From NCBI GenBank assembly GCA_012513795.1, contig JAAZBN010000084.1, positions 1-32,436 on the forward strand: DNA of 32,436 bases, in the 5' to 3' direction. Source of the DNA: Bacteroidales bacterium. Its GTDB lineage: Bacteria; Bacteroidota; Bacteroidia; Bacteroidales; VadinHA17. A program made the position numbers and the translations under genes. The first letter of the stretch is position 1; each line of letters opens with the position of its first letter. Below, one piece after another: positions 31,229 through 32,436 of the stretch. Below the pieces are notes generated by a model. The model was not told where the DNA came from. It ran no database searches and saw nothing but the letters and a program-made list of their open reading frames with translations.

Positions 31229-32436
31229 TTATTCCTCCTCTTCCTCGGCCTCGTATGCCTTTATGACGGCATCCTGTACCTCGCCGGGAACCTGGGTATA
31301 CTCCGCGAACTTCATGGTGTACATCGCACGACCGCCGGTCAGTGAACTGAGGGCGGTGGAGTACTTGTTCATCTCGGCCAGGGGTACCTTTGCCCTGACG
31401 ACCTCAAATCCCTTGTCGCTTGACATGCCGAGAACCATACCGCGGCGGCCCTGCAGGTCACTGATCACATCACCCATACGGTCTGACGGAACCATTATCT
31501 CCACGTCATATACAGGCTCCAGAATCTTCGGACCGGCATTCTTGAAGGCGGTGCTGAAGGCATTACGCCCTGCCAGACGGAACGAGATCTCATTTGAGTC
31601 AACGGAGTGCATCTTGCCGTCATAGACGTAAACCCGTATGTCACGGGCATAGGAGCCTGTTAACGGACCTACCTCCATCTTCTCCATGATACCCTTCAGG
31701 ATAGCAGGCATGAACCGTGCATCAATGGAGCCTCCCACGATACAGTTCACATAGATCAGCTTACCGCCCCAGGGAAGCTCAATCTCCTCCAGGTCTCGGT
31801 TGGAAAGCTTGATCTCCTTGCCGGCAATCTTCATCATTGTCTTTGCCTCTGAACCTTCCTCGTAGGGCTCGATTATCATATGCACTTCACCGAACTGGCC
31901 TGCGCCGCCCGACTGTTTCTTGTGACGGTAGTCAGCCTGTGCTGCCCTGGTGATAGTCTCACGGTAGGGAATCTTAGGAGCAAGATACTGTGTATCAATC
32001 TTAAAGATATTGTCAAGATGCCACTTCAGAATATTGAGATGGTATTCGCCCTGTCCGTGGATGATGATCTGTTTGAGTTCCTTGGAGTACTCCACAAGGA
32101 TGGTCGGATCCTCCTGGTGCATCCTGTTCAGCGCCTCGCCCAGCTTCTCCTCATCGCTCTCACTCACCGGTTTGATGGCAGCACGGTATTTAGGAGCGGG
32201 GAACATCATATCCTCATATTTCCAGTCGTTGCCCGGCGCATTGAGCGTATGGTTTGTCTTGGTGTTTTTCAGTTTCACGAAGCCGCCGATATCACCTGCA
32301 TGCATCTCGGGAACACGGCTGCGGTTCTTGCCGGCAACGGCGAAGATCTGTGAGAGGCGCTCCTTGGTTCCGTTGCTGGTGTTGACCGCGTCAAAGTTCT
32401 CGCTGACCTTGCCTGACATAACCCTGAAGTAGTTGA
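31229..32436 (-). CDS. Elongation factor G-like protein, C-terminal part (truncated by window edge)
   Basis: The frame stays open through 32436 (NYFRV precedes the first internal Met), so this is the C-terminal ~400 residues of a ~700-residue protein. It covers the end of domain II (YFRVMSGKVSENFD, HAGDIGGFVKLKNTKTNHTL), domain III (LNRMHQEDPTILVEYSKELK, IIHGQGEYHLNILKWHL), domain IV (HKKQSGGAGQFGEVHMIIEP, VGGSIDARFMPAILKGIMEK) and domain V (LEPVYDVEIMVPSDRMGDVI, SLTGGRAMYTMKFAEYTQVP). The tail is an unusual run of Glu. The G domain lies outside the window, so I cannot say whether this is the main EF-G or the Bacteroidota EF-G2 paralogue; divergence such as QIIIHGQGEYHL in domain III favours a paralogue. 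Confidence 0.93.
   Translation of the reverse strand, partial: NYFRVMSGKVSENFDAVNTSNGTKERLSQIFAVAGKNRSRVPEMHAGDIGGFVKLKNTKTNHTLNAPGNDWKYEDMMFPAPKYRAAIKPVSESDEEKLGEALNRMHQEDPTILVEYSKELKQIIIHGQGEYHLNILKWHLDNIFKIDTQYLAPKIPYRETITRAAQADYRHKKQSGGAGQFGEVHMIIEPYEEGSEAKTMMKIAGKEIKLSNRDLEEIELPWGGKLIYVNCIVGGSIDARFMPAILKGIMEKMEVGPLTGSYARDIRVYVYDGKMHSVDSNEISFRLAGRNAFSTAFKNAGPKILEPVYDVEIMVPSDRMGDVISDLQGRRGMVLGMSSDKGFEVVRAKVPLAEMNKYSTALSSLTGGRAMYTMKFAEYTQVPGEVQDAVIKAYEAEEEEE

Overview
The window reads as a chromosomal segment of a member of the Bacteroidota, most likely order Bacteroidales or Marinilabiliales. Supporting signs are a CHU_C-type gliding/T9SS C-terminal domain, a TonB-dependent receptor with an N-terminal carboxypeptidase-regulatory-like domain, a PG0541-type protein coupled to an RND pump, and several TAnnTTTG promoter -7 elements. 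This rests on family and motif recognition only, with no database search.

Layout. 1-998 (-): 5' part of an unusual 6-phosphofructokinase, cut by the window edge. 1163-2038 (+): CHAD-domain protein. 2096-3046 (-): membrane-anchored LuxR-type regulator, divergent from a membrane protein at 3219-3998 (+). Three near-identical palindromic 10-mers lie between them. 4246-6540 (-): PcrA/UvrD helicase, divergent from a PKD + CHU_C secreted protein at 6631-7845 (+). Each of these two genes runs straight into a copy of the same structured intergenic repeat, so the copies are in inverted orientation about 3.7 kb apart. 8258-14781 (+): TetR repressor, TolC, HlyD-type adaptor, AcrB-type RND pump and a small PII-like PG0541-family protein, a compact multidrug-efflux operon ending in a clear terminator. 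15000-15437 (+): small lipoprotein of unknown role.

15502-29877 (+): a tightly packed block of eleven same-strand genes and the most interesting part of the window. It encodes an ECF sigma factor, a CnrX/Spy-like membrane-anchored Cys-rich sensor, a small single-TM protein, a NapH/CcoG-like polyferredoxin membrane protein with a degenerate heavy-metal-associated domain, an ABC ATPase with altered motifs, its permease, a two-TM extracytoplasmic protein (probably DUF4857), a TonB-dependent receptor, a lipoprotein (probably DUF4876), an outer-membrane barrel (probably DUF6850), and a secreted gingipain-like (clan CD, C25-like) cysteine peptidase with C-terminal HEAT-like repeats. I infer one envelope system, perhaps for acquiring or handling a metal or metal complex: sensing, outer-membrane uptake, electron delivery across the inner membrane, and a secreted protease that could release the substrate.

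29976-30791 (-): outer-membrane barrel-like protein convergent with the protease. 30792-31228: no gene; large inverted repeats and the terminator of the last gene. 31229-32436 (-): C-terminal part of an EF-G-like translation factor, cut by the window edge. No tRNA, rRNA, CRISPR array or transposase was seen.
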